64,000 bases of DNA from Acidimicrobiaceae bacterium (GTDB lineage Bacteria > Actinomycetota > Acidimicrobiia > Acidimicrobiales > JAUTXP01): contig JAUTXP010000007.1 in assembly GCA_030837965.1 (NCBI GenBank), positions 1-64,000 of the forward strand, given 5' to 3'. Shown piece after piece: positions 15,598 through 24,684 of the stretch. Each line of letters starts with the position of its first letter. Position 1 is the stretch's first letter. The notes under the pieces are model-generated. The model had not been told where the DNA came from and did not search any database. It saw only the letters and a list, made by a program, of their open reading frames with translations. The translations under genes and the position numbers were made by a program.

Positions 15598-17319
15598 TCA
15601 GACGACCACGCGGTAGAGCTCTTCGAGCGTCGTCTGCCCCAGCCCCACCTTGAGCAGGCCGTCCTGGCGCAGCGGCCGCATGCCTTGGGCGACAGCCAGA
15701 GCCCGGACCTCGTCCGAGGGGCCCCGCTTGAGCACCAGGCCGATGATCTCCTCGCTCATGGGCATGACCTCTTGCACCGCGAACCGGCCCCGGAAGCCCG
15801 ACTTGGCGCACGAGCCACAGCCGACGGGCCGGAAGAACTCCGGCGTGCCGTCGATGCTGCCCTCGATGTCGGCCCAGCCCGCGGCCAACAGCTCGTCGTC
15901 CCTGGGTGCGTAGGGCTCCTTGCACTTGTCGCACAGTCGCCGCACCAGGCGCTGGGCCAGGATGCAGGTGACGGCCGACGTCACGAGGAACGGCTCCACG
16001 CCCATCTCCAACAGGCGGGCGGGCGTCGACGCCGCGTCGTTCGTGTGCAGGCTGGACAGCACCACGTGGCCGGTCAGCGCGGCCTCGACCGCGATGGTCG
16101 CCGTCTCCCGGTCGCGGATCTCGCCCACCAGCACCACGTCGGGGTCGGCCCGCAGGATGGACCGCAGCGCGTTGGCGAAGGTCAGACCGGCCTTGCGGTT
16201 GACCTGCACCTGCTTCACCCCGTTGAGGTGGTACTCGACCGGGTCCTCGACCGTGATGATCGAGCGGTTCGGGTCGTTCAGCTCGCCCAGGGTCGCGTAG
16301 AGGGTGGTCGACTTGCCCGAGCCCGTCGGCCCAGTGACCAGCACGGCGCCCCACGGCCTGCGGTAGGCGGACTCGTAGCGGGTCAGCGTGTCCGGCTGGA
16401 ACCCGAGGTTGGCGATGTTGATGACGCCGCTGTGCCGGTCGAGCACGCGCACCACGACGGACTCGCCTTGGGCCGTGGGCAGGGTGACCAGGCGCAGGTC
16501 CACCGAGTTCGACCCGTCGAGTTGCAGCGAGACCCGCCCGTCCTGGGGCAGGCGCCGCTCGGCGATGTTCAGGTCGCCCATGATCTTGAGCCTGCTGATG
16601 ACCGCGTTCTGGATGCTGCGGGGCACCTGCATCACGTCCTGCAGGACGCCGTCGATGCGGAACCGCACGCGCAGCTCGACCTCGCCCGGCTCCAGATGGA
16701 TGTCCGACGCCCGGTCGTGCACGGCCCTGATGATCAACTCGTTGACGAACTGGATGACGGGCGCGTCCTCGGCCGCCTCCTTGACGTTGGCCATGACGTC
16801 GTCGTCGGCGTCCACGTCGCTGGTGAGCCGGAGCATGGCCTCGGCCTCGCTGGCGCTGCGCCAGGCCTTCTCGATGGCCCGGTTGAGCTGGCCGGGCTCG
16901 GCCATGACCGGCTTGAGCTCGGCGCCGGTCAGGCTGCGGATGTCGTCCAGGGCCAAGACGTCCGACGGGTTGGCCATGGCCACGATCAGCCGGTCGTCCT
17001 CCCAGCCCACACCCAGGGCCTGATAGCGGCGGGCGAAGGACTCCTTGATCATGCGGGACGCGCCTGGGTCGACCAGGCTCTCGTCCAAGTCGAGGAAGTC
17101 GATGGCGTAGTGCTTGGCCAGGGCGCGCACCAGTTGGCTCTCGGTGATGATGCGGTTGGACACGAGGATGCGTCCCAGCCGCTCGCCCGAGCGCTTCTGC
17201 TCGTCCAACGCCAGCATGAGCTGGTCTTCAGTGACCAGCCCCTCGGTCAGCAGCAGCTCACCAAGGCGTAGACGCGTGCGCGCCGACACCGGCGCCGTGA
17301 GCTCTTCCTGCATGGCCAC
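15598..17319 (-). CDS. PilB/GspE-type assembly ATPase with c-di-GMP-binding MshEN domain
   Basis: 573 residues. N-terminal MshEN domain with the c-di-GMP motif at residues 18-41 (RLGELLLTEGLVTEDQLMLA...Q), which matches RLGxxLxxxGxxxxxxLxxxLxxQ. The ATPase follows: Walker A GPTGSGKST (330-338), an Asp box ITVEDPVEYHL, Walker B DPDVVLVGEIRD, a His box LSSLHTNDAA, and a C-terminal tetracysteine zinc site (CDKC...CGSC). It powers type IV pilus or type II secretion assembly at the inner membrane. No pilin, PilC or secretin gene lies next to it, so the rest of the machine is elsewhere. All catalytic motifs are intact. Confidence 0.93.
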   Translation of the reverse strand: MAMQEELTAPVSARTRLRLGELLLTEGLVTEDQLMLALDEQKRSGERLGRILVSNRIITESQLVRALAKHYAIDFLDLDESLVDPGASRMIKESFARRYQALGVGWEDDRLIVAMANPSDVLALDDIRSLTGAELKPVMAEPGQLNRAIEKAWRSASEAEAMLRLTSDVDADDDVMANVKEAAEDAPVIQFVNELIIRAVHDRASDIHLEPGEVELRVRFRIDGVLQDVMQVPRSIQNAVISRLKIMGDLNIAERRLPQDGRVSLQLDGSNSVDLRLVTLPTAQGESVVVRVLDRHSGVINIANLGFQPDTLTRYESAYRRPWGAVLVTGPTGSGKSTTLYATLGELNDPNRSIITVEDPVEYHLNGVKQVQVNRKAGLTFANALRSILRADPDVVLVGEIRDRETATIAVEAALTGHVVLSSLHTNDAASTPARLLEMGVEPFLVTSAVTCILAQRLVRRLCDKCKEPYAPRDDELLAAGWADIEGSIDGTPEFFRPVGCGSCAKSGFRGRFAVQEVMPMSEEIIGLVLKRGPSDEVRALAVAQGMRPLRQDGLLKVGLGQTTLEELYRVVV

Positions 17320-17435
17320 GAATGAGATATCGGACGATCCCGACCCGGCCCTGAGAACAAACGCCGCGGCTCGGCCTCAGCGGATGGTTTGGGCCGGTCC
17401 GGGCTTTGTCCGCTTGGAGGGCGAATGTCGGGGTT

Positions 17436-17900
17436 TCAGCCGACCTGGTGCTGCGGCACCTCACCCCGCCAGCCGCCTTCTTCTGTGCCGCGGGACTCGA
17501 TGAACTCCTTGAACCGCTCCATGTCGCCCGCCACTCGGGCCCGCACGAAGCCGAGCGTGTCGGCCACGCTCTCGAGGAACCCGTCCGGGTCGAACTCCAT
17601 CTGGAGCATGACCCGGCACGAGTCGTCGGACAGGCGGTGGAACGTCACCACCCCGGCGTGCTGCGGCCCGTCGACCGTGCGCCACGCGATGCGCTGGTCA
17701 GGCGTCTGCTCGGTGATCTCGGTGTCGAACTCCCTGCGCACCCCGCCGATGTCGGCCACCCAGTGGTTGCGGATGTCCGTGACCTGGGTGACGGACTCCA
17801 CGCCCTCCATGAACCGGGGGAACTCCTCGAAGAGGGTCCACTGGTTGTAGGCGGTGCGGACGGGGACGCTGAGTTCGATGCCTTGTTCGTAGGTGGACAT
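17436..17900 (-). CDS. SRPBCC (polyketide cyclase/START-like) protein
   Basis: 154 residues from ATG 17900. The pattern VPVRTAYNQWTLFEEFPRFM and WRTVDGPQHAGVVTFHRL is that of the SRPBCC hydrophobic-ligand fold, with a long C-terminal helix (VARVAGDMERFKEFIESR). Members bind lipids or aromatic compounds, or act as stress proteins; no substrate can be inferred. It is transcribed away from whiB, with 400 bases between. Confidence 0.75.
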   Translation of the reverse strand: MSTYEQGIELSVPVRTAYNQWTLFEEFPRFMEGVESVTQVTDIRNHWVADIGGVRREFDTEITEQTPDQRIAWRTVDGPQHAGVVTFHRLSDDSCRVMLQMEFDPDGFLESVADTLGFVRARVAGDMERFKEFIESRGTEEGGWRGEVPQHQVG

Positions 17901-17982
17901 GCCGTCGCGCCTACCCGATCCGCGCCACCGACCAACCTCGTCCGTCCCACCCTGCCACCGCACCTGCGCCCCGGCGTTTCGC

Positions 17983-18029
17983 TTCTGGGCACCTTTTCTT
18001 GCCCCAGGGACAAGAAAAGGTGCCCAGAA
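17983..18029. repeat. Long palindrome, family B copy 1
   Basis: Arms TTCTGGGCACCTTTTCTTG (17983-18001) and the exact complement (18011-18029), 9-base loop. It lies between divergent genes, where a terminator is not expected. Flanked by C-rich DNA to the left and G-rich DNA to the right. A near-identical copy is at 59155-59201. Confidence 0.9.
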
Positions 18030-18185
18030 CGGGGGGAGCGGGCCTGAGTTGCGGGCGAGAGTCGGCGGCGCGACGGGGAGGGGGGCGGGGCGGGTGGTGA
18101 ATGGGGGGGCGCAAGGGGCGGGCGCAAGGGGCGGGCGCAAGGGGATGTTGCACGGGGCTGCATACCGGCTGGTAGGCTTGTGCAT

Positions 18186-18201
18186 GGATTCACAAGAATC
18201 C
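18186..18201. promoter_or_regulatory. Short inverted repeat upstream of the WhiB gene
   Basis: GGATTC-ACAA-GAATCC, 101 bases before the WhiB start. The symmetry and place fit a regulator site, but no promoter hexamers are certain and no binding protein is indicated. Confidence 0.3.
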
Positions 18202-18301
18202 GGGTAGCGCAGGGCAGGACCGGCCATCCCCATCCCACGGGGGGATGCAAAGGGTCGTAGATGACCGGTGCCAGCGGCTAGCAACGAAAGCGGAGGTACC
18301 C

Positions 18302-18604
18302 GTGGCACTAGCAGAAGCCGCCGTCGTCGGCACGTGGGACGTGGAGAAGTGGCGCGCCGAATCGGCGTGTCGGTACGAGGACGTGAACCTGTTCTTCCCG
18401 GCAGGCGTCACCGGCCCGGCCGAGCATCAGATCAAGCAGGCCAAGGCCATCTGCGCCCGCTGCCCGGTGCGCGACACCTGCCTGGCCTTCGCCATCGAGA
18501 CCAACCAGGAGTACGGGGTCTGGGGCGGCACCACCGAGGACGAGCGCCGCGTGCTGCGCCGGGCCTGGCGGGCTCGCCGGGCCGCCCTCAAAGCCGTCTC
18601 CTGA
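18302..18604 (+). CDS. WhiB-family Fe-S transcriptional regulator
   Basis: 100 residues from GTG 18302, with a strong ribosome site (GGAGG, six bases upstream). The four iron-sulfur ligands are Cys23 (SACRY), Cys51, Cys54 and Cys60 (ICARCPVRDTC), followed by the GVWGG turn and an Arg/Lys-rich C-terminus that contacts DNA or sigma factor. WhiB proteins carry a [4Fe-4S] cluster sensitive to O2 or NO and act with the primary sigma factor on sporulation, redox or antibiotic genes. Which WhiB class this is cannot be told from the window. Confidence 0.95.
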   Translation: MALAEAAVVGTWDVEKWRAESACRYEDVNLFFPAGVTGPAEHQIKQAKAICARCPVRDTCLAFAIETNQEYGVWGGTTEDERRVLRRAWRARRAALKAVS

Positions 18605-18635
18605 CCAACCCGCTCACCGGGCCTACGCTCGGTCC

Positions 18636-19049
18636 GTGACCGATCGCGACCAGGCCCGAGCCTTCCTCCGCCAGCACCACAACGGGGTGCTGTCCACGAC
18701 CCGGGCCAACGGCCGGCCGCAGATGTCGCTGGTCACGCCGTCGGTGGATGACGAAGGCTTCGTCGTGGTGTCGACCCGCGAGCCGTCCATGAAGGTGCGC
18801 AATCTGCGCCGCGACCCGTGGGCCTCGCTGGTTGGGTTCACCGAGGCGTTCTACGGCGAGTGGGTCAGGGTCGACGGGCCGGTCGAGATCGTCTCGCTGC
18901 CCGACGCCATGGACGGGCTCGTCGCCATCTACCGCTCGGTCAAGGGCGAGCATCCCGACTGGGACGAGTTCCGCCAGGCCATGGAGCGCGAGCAGCGGGT
19001 GCTGCTGCGGCTCACCATCGAAGAGGCCGGGCCCAACCAGGCCGGCTGA
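18636..19049 (+). CDS. PPOX-class F420/FMN-dependent oxidoreductase
   Basis: 137 residues, a split-beta-barrel flavoenzyme fold (ARAFLRQHHNGVLSTTRANG, VSTREPSMKVRNLRRDPWA, VRVDGPVEIVSL). The family includes F420- or FMN-dependent reductases and haem-binding relatives. GTG start at 18636, 31 bases after whiB, same strand. The FO synthase at 60039-62300 shows that F420 is made in this organism, so F420 use is plausible. Substrate unknown. Confidence 0.8.
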   Translation: MTDRDQARAFLRQHHNGVLSTTRANGRPQMSLVTPSVDDEGFVVVSTREPSMKVRNLRRDPWASLVGFTEAFYGEWVRVDGPVEIVSLPDAMDGLVAIYRSVKGEHPDWDEFRQAMEREQRVLLRLTIEEAGPNQAG

Positions 19050-19065
19050 CCCAACCCCGACCCGC

Positions 19066-19902
19066 TCAGCTCTCCAAGTCGAGGCGCTCGGCGTGGGTGT
19101 ACACGTTCGCCGTCGGTGGCCGCACGAAGCCGGCCACACACACCCCCAGCCGGTCGGCCGTCTCCACGGCCAGGCTGGTCGGCGCGGACACGGCCGCCAC
19201 CACAGGGATCCCGGCCACGGCCGCCTTCTGCACCAGCTCGAATCCGACCCGCCCGGACAGTACGAGCACATGCTCTGACAATGGGAGCAACCGCTCCAAG
19301 AGTGCGTGGCCGACGAGCTTGTCCACCGCGTTGTGCCTGCCCACGTCCTCGCGCACGGCCACGACGGAGCCGTCGAAATGGAAGAGGCCTGCGGCGTGCA
19401 GGCCGCCGGTCTTGTCGAACAGGGACTGGGCCTGGCGCAGGCGATCAGGCAGCGACAGCAGCACTGACCGCGCCAACCGCTCGCGGCCCGAAGCCACCAC
19501 CGGGCAGCGGGCCTGGAGGTCGTCCAACTGTGTCGTGCCACAGATGCCGCAACTGGCAGTGGTCGTCGTCAGCCGGGGAGTCAGCTTGACCGGTCGGGCC
19601 AGCTTGACCGTCACCACGTTGAACTGCTGCTCGGCTCCGTCGGGCAGTTCGCAGTACTTCACCTGGCGCACGTCGTCGTAGCCGCCGATCACGCCTTCGC
19701 TGAGCAGGAAGCCGACGGCCAGGTCGAAGTCGTGCTCGGGGGTGCGCATGGTCACCGTCACCGTCTGCGGGTCCTGCCCAGGCCCGGCCGCCCTGATCTC
19801 CAAGGGCTCCTCGGTGACCAGCCGGTCGGGCAGTTCCACGGCCCGTCCCTCGCGCAGGGCGAGGACGCGCCGATCGGTCACCGGACGGCGGACGGCGGCC
19901 AC
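19066..19902 (-). CDS. fdhD: FdhD sulfurtransferase for formate dehydrogenase maturation
   Basis: 278 residues. The sulfur-carrying CxxC is Cys118-Cys121 in TTASCGICGT. Other FdhD signatures are ELPDRLVTEEPLEIR, MRTPEHDFDLAVGFLLSEG and VREDVGRHNAVDKLVG. FdhD passes sulfur from IscS to the bis-MGD molybdenum cofactor of formate dehydrogenase. GTG start at 19902 overlaps the mobA-like gene by 25 bases, an obvious cofactor operon. The dehydrogenase itself is not in the window. Confidence 0.93.
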   Translation of the reverse strand: MAAVRRPVTDRRVLALREGRAVELPDRLVTEEPLEIRAAGPGQDPQTVTVTMRTPEHDFDLAVGFLLSEGVIGGYDDVRQVKYCELPDGAEQQFNVVTVKLARPVKLTPRLTTTTASCGICGTTQLDDLQARCPVVASGRERLARSVLLSLPDRLRQAQSLFDKTGGLHAAGLFHFDGSVVAVREDVGRHNAVDKLVGHALLERLLPLSEHVLVLSGRVGFELVQKAAVAGIPVVAAVSAPTSLAVETADRLGVCVAGFVRPPTANVYTHAERLDLES

Positions 19903-20444
19903 GCCACCCCCAATCGCTCGAGGTCCGCCTCGGTGTCGACATCGGCGAAGTCACGGGTGGCAGCCACAGCCGACCACTGCTGTTCGTCCAGCCATGTCAC
20001 GCCGACGGCCGTCTCGAGCAGGTCGCGCATGGCCCGTCCGCCGCCGCCCACCACGTCCGCCGATCGGGCCACGTCGGCCGCGGCGTAGCGCGCGCACAGC
20101 GGCTGCGCCCGGCCGTCCACCACGGGCACGGCCGTGCCCGGCTGGGTCGCCAGCCACCCCAACAACCGGGCGGTGACCAAGGGCATGTCGCAGGCCAGAA
20201 CGACCACATCCAGGCCCGCGACCGCCGGGGCCGCCGCAGCCACTGCGGCCAACGGCCCTTGTCCCACAAGGCCAATCGGCTCTTGGACGAGCGGCAGCGA
20301 CGTCCACCCAGGTCCCACCTCGTACGCCCGGCCCACGCCTTCGATGAGGCGATCGCCCAGCATCCCGGCAAACATGGCGGCCTTGTCCCGCCCCATGCGC
20401 GTGCTGCCACCGCCCGTCAGAAGAAGGCCAACCACATCAGGCAC
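19878..20444 (-). CDS. mobA: Molybdenum cofactor guanylyltransferase-like protein
   Basis: 188 residues from GTG 20444. The nucleotide-binding signature LLTGGGSTRMGRDKA sits at the N-terminus and the metal-binding ACDMPLV follows, as in MobA. MobA adds GMP to molybdopterin to form MGD, the cofactor that FdhD sulfurates, which fits the 25-base overlap with fdhD. A MobB-type or CTP-specific (MocA) activity cannot be excluded from sequence alone. Confidence 0.85.
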   Translation of the reverse strand: MPDVVGLLLTGGGSTRMGRDKAAMFAGMLGDRLIEGVGRAYEVGPGWTSLPLVQEPIGLVGQGPLAAVAAAAPAVAGLDVVVLACDMPLVTARLLGWLATQPGTAVPVVDGRAQPLCARYAAADVARSADVVGGGGRAMRDLLETAVGVTWLDEQQWSAVAATRDFADVDTEADLERLGVAWPPSAVR

Positions 20445-20491
20445 CCCGCCAGTCTGCTTCCTCTCCGTGGTCGCGGGGTAAGGACGGCCCC

Positions 20492-22006
20492 GTGGAGACG
20501 ACGCTGACGGATCGCGTCCTGGGCGGACGCTACGAATTGGGGCCGTTGCTGGGTCGAGGCGGCATGGCCGACGTGTACGACGCAGTCGACGCCCGGCTCG
20601 GTCGCCCGGTGGCCGTGAAGGTGCTGCGGCCCGCCATGACCGTGCGCGCCGACGTCCGCCGCCGCTTCGAGGACGAGGCCAGGGCCGCGGCCAAGCTGGC
20701 CCACCCCAACGTGGTGGCCGTGTACGACACCGGCGAGGACGACGGGGTGCCGTGGATCGTGATGGAGCGCCTATCCGGCGAGTCGTTGGCGTCGCGGTTG
20801 GTGCCGGGCCGGCCGTTGGAGACCGAGTGGGTCCTGCGCATGGCGGGCGACGTGCTCGGCGCGCTGACCGTGGCCCACGCCGCGGGCGTCGTGCACAGGG
20901 ACGTGAAGCCCGGGAACATCTTGTTCTCGGACGAGGGCTGCGCCAAGGTGGCCGACTTCGGGATCGCCAAGAGCGTCGAGGCGGTGGGAGACGCGACCAC
21001 GGCCGGGCTCTTGTTGGGCACGCCCCGATACCTGGCGCCCGAGCGGTTCGACGGCGCCACCTCGTCGGCCTCGTCCGACATCTACGCCATGGGCGTCATC
21101 CTCTACGAGGCGCTCAGCGGACGACGGGCCTTCGAAGGCGACACGCCGGTGTCGGTGGCCTTCGCCGTGCAGCACAACGAGCCCACGCCCTTGGCCGAAC
21201 TCCGACCGGACCTGCCCGCCGACGTGGTGGCCGTGGTCGACAAGGCCATGGCCCGCGATCCTGCGGCCCGCTTCACCACCGCCCGCGAGATGGCTGCGGC
21301 CGTGGCCCAGGCCAGCGGTGTGGTCCTCGGGGTGGACGACACCACGGCCACCGCCATTGGCGCTGATGGGGCTGCGAGTGCGGGCGCGGATGCGACCGTC
21401 GCGGTGGCCCGTGACGCATGGGTGGCCGGGTCGGCCGATCCCACCGCAATCGCCGGGGCGGGCGCCCTAGCGGGCGCGTCGGCCCAGCCCGCATCCGCGG
21501 CCCGCGCCCCTGGTCCCAACCGGAGGCGCAACCTCGACCCGCGCGCCGTGCTCGTGTTGGCCGTGGGCGCGGCCGTCGTCCTGCTGCTCGCGGCCTTGGC
21601 CTTCGCCGACCGGTCGCCCGGCGGATCGACGGCGGCCAACGCCTCAGGCGGGTCGGACCTCAGCCAGGGCCTCCGGGCCGCGGCCGACCGCCTGGCCACT
21701 GGCGACGGGCCGAGGGGCGTCGAGGCCTCGAACCGTTTGAAGGCCATAGCCGACAAGCTCGATCAGGGCCAGGACGCGTCGAGCGACGCCAACTCGCTGC
21801 TGGCCGACTCCGCGGCTTGGAACAGGGACCGCCAGTTGGGCACGCGGGCCTTTCAGACCATCAAGGACGCGCTGGCCAAGGTGCCGGGCGTGGACGTGAA
21901 CGCGGCCCAGGCCGCGCCGCCGCCCACGCCGGCCCCGGCCCCCGTCGCCACTCCCATCCAGGTGGGCAAGGGGCATGGCAAGCACAAGAAGGAGCACGAC
22001 GACTAG
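20492..22006 (+). CDS. Membrane Ser/Thr protein kinase (PknB-like, no PASTA)
   Basis: 504 residues from GTG 20492. Complete Hanks-type kinase domain at about 13-275: G-loop LGRGGMADVYDA, VAVKVL lysine, HRDVKPGNIL catalytic loop, DFGIAK, APERF. An Ala-rich juxtamembrane segment leads to one transmembrane helix at about 350-370 (AVLVLAVGAAVVLLLAALAF), then an extracellular helical domain (about 390-470), a Pro-rich stretch and a His/Lys-rich tail (GKGHGKHKKEHDD). No PASTA repeats, so the signal sensed is not muropeptide-type. It is divergent from mobA. Confidence 0.92.
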   Translation: METTLTDRVLGGRYELGPLLGRGGMADVYDAVDARLGRPVAVKVLRPAMTVRADVRRRFEDEARAAAKLAHPNVVAVYDTGEDDGVPWIVMERLSGESLASRLVPGRPLETEWVLRMAGDVLGALTVAHAAGVVHRDVKPGNILFSDEGCAKVADFGIAKSVEAVGDATTAGLLLGTPRYLAPERFDGATSSASSDIYAMGVILYEALSGRRAFEGDTPVSVAFAVQHNEPTPLAELRPDLPADVVAVVDKAMARDPAARFTTAREMAAAVAQASGVVLGVDDTTATAIGADGAASAGADATVAVARDAWVAGSADPTAIAGAGALAGASAQPASAARAPGPNRRRNLDPRAVLVLAVGAAVVLLLAALAFADRSPGGSTAANASGGSDLSQGLRAAADRLATGDGPRGVEASNRLKAIADKLDQGQDASSDANSLLADSAAWNRDRQLGTRAFQTIKDALAKVPGVDVNAAQAAPPPTPAPAPVATPIQVGKGHGKHKKEHDD

Positions 22007-22015
22007 ACAGCGGCG

Positions 22016-23035
22016 ATGGAGCCGGTCGAGGCGCTAGACCGCATCGCCCATCTGCTCGAGCGATCGCGCGAGCCGACCTATCGCGTGCGGGCCTTTCGCA
22101 ACGCGGCTGACGCCATCCGAGGCTTGGACGAGCCGGACCTGCGTCAGCGGGCGCAGCAGGGCAGGCTGCGCGACCTGCCCGGTATCGGCGAGAAGACCGA
22201 GCGGGTCATCGTGCAGGCCCTGGCCGGAGAGACGCCCTCCTACCTGACCAAGCTGGAGGAGTTGGCGCCCAACCCGGCCGAGGGGATCGGTGCCGAACTG
22301 CGGGCCGCGCTAAAGGGCGACTGCCACATGCACTCGAACTGGTCGGACGGCGGCAGCCCCATCGAGGTGATGGCCGAGGCGGCGCGCGACATCGGCCACG
22401 ACTACGCAGTGCTGACCGACCACTCGCCTCGGCTCACCATCGCCAACGGCCTCAGCAGGGAGCGGCTGCTGGAGCAGCTCGAGATCGTCGAGCGTCTCAA
22501 TGCGGAGTTGGCCCCCTTCCGACTGCTCACCGGTATTGAGGTCGACATCAACGAGGACGGCACCCTCGACCAGGACGACGACATGCTGGCCCGCCTCGAC
22601 GTGGTGGTGGCCTCGGTCCACTCCAAGCTGCGCATGGACGAGGCCGATATGACGCCGCGCATGGTGCGGGCCTTGCAGAACCCGCACCTCGACATCCTGG
22701 GCCACTGCACCGGGCGCATCGTCGTGGGCCGGGGCAGGCCCGAGTCCGACTTCGACCCCGACGCCGTCTTCGCCACTGCGGCCGCCCACGACAAGGCGGT
22801 GGAGATCAACTGCCGGCCCGAGCGGCTCGACCCGCCCCGTCGGCTGCTGCGCATGGCGGTCGAGGCCGGGTGCCGGTTCTCGATCGACACCGACGCCCAC
22901 GCGCCGGGCCAACTCGACTGGCAGCCCTTCGGCACGGACCGGGCCGCCGAGTGCGGCGTGTCCGTCGATCGGGTGGTGAACGCCATGGACGCCGACGGGC
23001 TGCTGGCCTGGACGGCCTCGCATCAGTCGGCTTAG
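22016..23035 (+). CDS. PHP-domain phosphoesterase with helix-hairpin-helix N-terminus
   Basis: 339 residues. The N-terminal ~95 residues form the HhH/8-kDa-like part of PolX enzymes (RDLPGIGEKTERVIVQAL). The PHP domain starts at about 103 with DCHMHSNWSDGG and continues with LTDHSPRL, HSKLRM, LGHCTGR and IDTDAHAP, giving all metal ligands. There is no polymerase palm domain, so this is the C-terminal phosphoesterase of PolX joined to its HhH region. Such proteins may process 3' ends in repair. Nine bases after the kinase. Confidence 0.8.
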   Translation: MEPVEALDRIAHLLERSREPTYRVRAFRNAADAIRGLDEPDLRQRAQQGRLRDLPGIGEKTERVIVQALAGETPSYLTKLEELAPNPAEGIGAELRAALKGDCHMHSNWSDGGSPIEVMAEAARDIGHDYAVLTDHSPRLTIANGLSRERLLEQLEIVERLNAELAPFRLLTGIEVDINEDGTLDQDDDMLARLDVVVASVHSKLRMDEADMTPRMVRALQNPHLDILGHCTGRIVVGRGRPESDFDPDAVFATAAAHDKAVEINCRPERLDPPRRLLRMAVEAGCRFSIDTDAHAPGQLDWQPFGTDRAAECGVSVDRVVNAMDADGLLAWTASHQSA

Positions 23036-23075
23036 TCGGCTCAGTCGATCATTCCGGCTCAGCCGCTCAGTCGGT

Positions 23076-24674
23076 TCAGTAGCCGACGGCCGCACCCGTT
23101 CGGGCCCGCGGGTCGGCCGCGCCCGCCAGCCTGCCGTCCTCCACTCGGATGACGTGGGCGTGGCCGAACTGGTGTGAGAAGGCGTCGACCCTCATCGCAT
23201 CGTGGCCGAGGGCGCGCAGCCCGTCGTCCCAGGAAGCGGGCGCGTGGCCTTCGACCGCGACCCGCACCCGGCCTCTGTCCACCCACGTGTCGAAGCCGGT
23301 GGCGCCGCCAGTGAGCACCCACCGACCGGCGGCCATGGCCTCGGCGGGCGACTGGCCCGCGTGCAGCAGGCGGGCCAGCAGTTGCAGCAGCGTCTGGGGC
23401 TGGCCGTCCCCGCCCATGGTGCCGATCACCATGTCCAGTGCGCCACTCGGCGACGTGACCAGTGCGGGCGACAGCGTGTGGGGCGGCCGTCGACCGGGGC
23501 CGTACTCGGCCGGATGTCCTGGCTGCAAGGAGAACCCCACGCCCCGGTTCTGCAAGAAGATCCGGGTGTTGGGCTCGATCACGTGCGACCCCCAGCCCGA
23601 TGCGTTGGACTGGATGAGGGACACGCCCATGCCGTCCTCGTCGACCGCGCACAGGTAGATGGTGCCGCCCGGTCGTTGGGCCGGATCGGGTCGACCGAGC
23701 CGGGCGGCACCATCGGGTGAGATGGCGGTGCGGCGGGGCGCCAGCCGTTCGGGGGCGACCAGGCCTGGGCCGTCGGCATGCTCGTGCAGGACGTCGAGCC
23801 GGTCGAACGCGGCTTGCCGGGCGGCCTCGATGGTGAGGTGGGCCCAGCGCGCGTCATCGGGGTCGCTAGGCAGGTCGAGCCCGGAAGCGATCCACGCGCC
23901 GGCCAGCGTGAGATAGCCCTGCGAGTTGGGCGGGATGGTCCAGACCCTCCGGTTCCACGCGTCGACGGCGATGGGCTCGACCCAGTCGGCCTGCACCGTG
24001 CCGAGGTCGTGGGCCGTGTACTCGCCTCGACCCAGGGCCAACAGGCCCTCGCCGAACTCGCCTTCGTAGAAGCCGGACCGTCCGTGGGCCACGATGGCGT
24101 CCAAGGCGCGGGCCACCCCAGGGCGACGGACCACGTCGCCCACCTCCAGGCGGCGGCCGGCGCCTACGTAGTCCGCCGCGCCGGGCAGCTTGGCCACCAA
24201 GGCCACGGCCGCGACGAGCAGGGGCGACGCGGGGAAGCCGTTGGCCGCGTAGAACCGGGCCGGCTCGAGCACGTCGGCCAGCGCGAGCCGACCGAAGCGC
24301 TCGTGCAGGGCCAGCCACCCGTCCACACATCCGGGCACGGGCGTGACGTGGATGTTGTCGCGGAACGGCATCTCGGTGTGGCCCGCGGCGCGCAGGCGTT
24401 CAGGGTCGGCGCCCGAGCCCGCCCGGCCTGACGCGTTGAGGGCCGCGGGCATGGCGGCATCGGCGGTGGACACCAGCGCGAACAGGTCGCCGCCCATGCC
24501 GCACATGTGCTGGGTGGTGACGGCCAGCACCGCGCTGGCGGCCACGGCCGCGTCGGCCGCCGAACCGCCCGCCCGCAGCATGGCCAGGCCCGCGCCCGCG
24601 GCCAGGTGGTCGACCGCGCAGACCATCCCCCGCGGCGCTCGGCACGTCTCGAAGGGGACGAGCGGGGGTGGCAT
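23076..24674 (-). CDS. Gamma-glutamyltransferase family protein
   Basis: 532 residues from ATG 24674. The self-cleavage site with nucleophile Thr is in RPGGTIYLCAVDEDGMGVS, preceded by MVCAVDHLAAGAGLAMLRAG and QHMCGMGGDLFAL and followed by LQPGHPAEYGPGRRPPHTLS and GTMGGDGQPQ, all typical. The family transfers or hydrolyses gamma-glutamyl groups, or acylates in related acylases. No signal peptide is evident, which is unusual for glutathione-degrading members and suggests a cytosolic acylase or glutathione/ergothioneine-related role. Confidence 0.85.
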   Translation of the reverse strand: MPPPLVPFETCRAPRGMVCAVDHLAAGAGLAMLRAGGSAADAAVAASAVLAVTTQHMCGMGGDLFALVSTADAAMPAALNASGRAGSGADPERLRAAGHTEMPFRDNIHVTPVPGCVDGWLALHERFGRLALADVLEPARFYAANGFPASPLLVAAVALVAKLPGAADYVGAGRRLEVGDVVRRPGVARALDAIVAHGRSGFYEGEFGEGLLALGRGEYTAHDLGTVQADWVEPIAVDAWNRRVWTIPPNSQGYLTLAGAWIASGLDLPSDPDDARWAHLTIEAARQAAFDRLDVLHEHADGPGLVAPERLAPRRTAISPDGAARLGRPDPAQRPGGTIYLCAVDEDGMGVSLIQSNASGWGSHVIEPNTRIFLQNRGVGFSLQPGHPAEYGPGRRPPHTLSPALVTSPSGALDMVIGTMGGDGQPQTLLQLLARLLHAGQSPAEAMAAGRWVLTGGATGFDTWVDRGRVRVAVEGHAPASWDDGLRALGHDAMRVDAFSHQFGHAHVIRVEDGRLAGAADPRARTGAAVGY

Positions 24675-24684
24675 CCGGCCGAGC

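Larger units (their letters stand above)
17901..18301. other. Gene-free interval with palindrome and G-rich repeats
   Basis: This divergent region between the SRPBCC and WhiB starts holds no convincing gene. It contains the 19-bp-arm palindrome (17983-18029), a purine-skewed stretch (about 18031-18150) including three near-exact units of GCGCAAGGGGCGGG at about 18109-18145, and a small inverted repeat (GGATTC/GAATCC, 18186-18201). The whiB promoter must lie near its right end. Confidence 0.6.
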
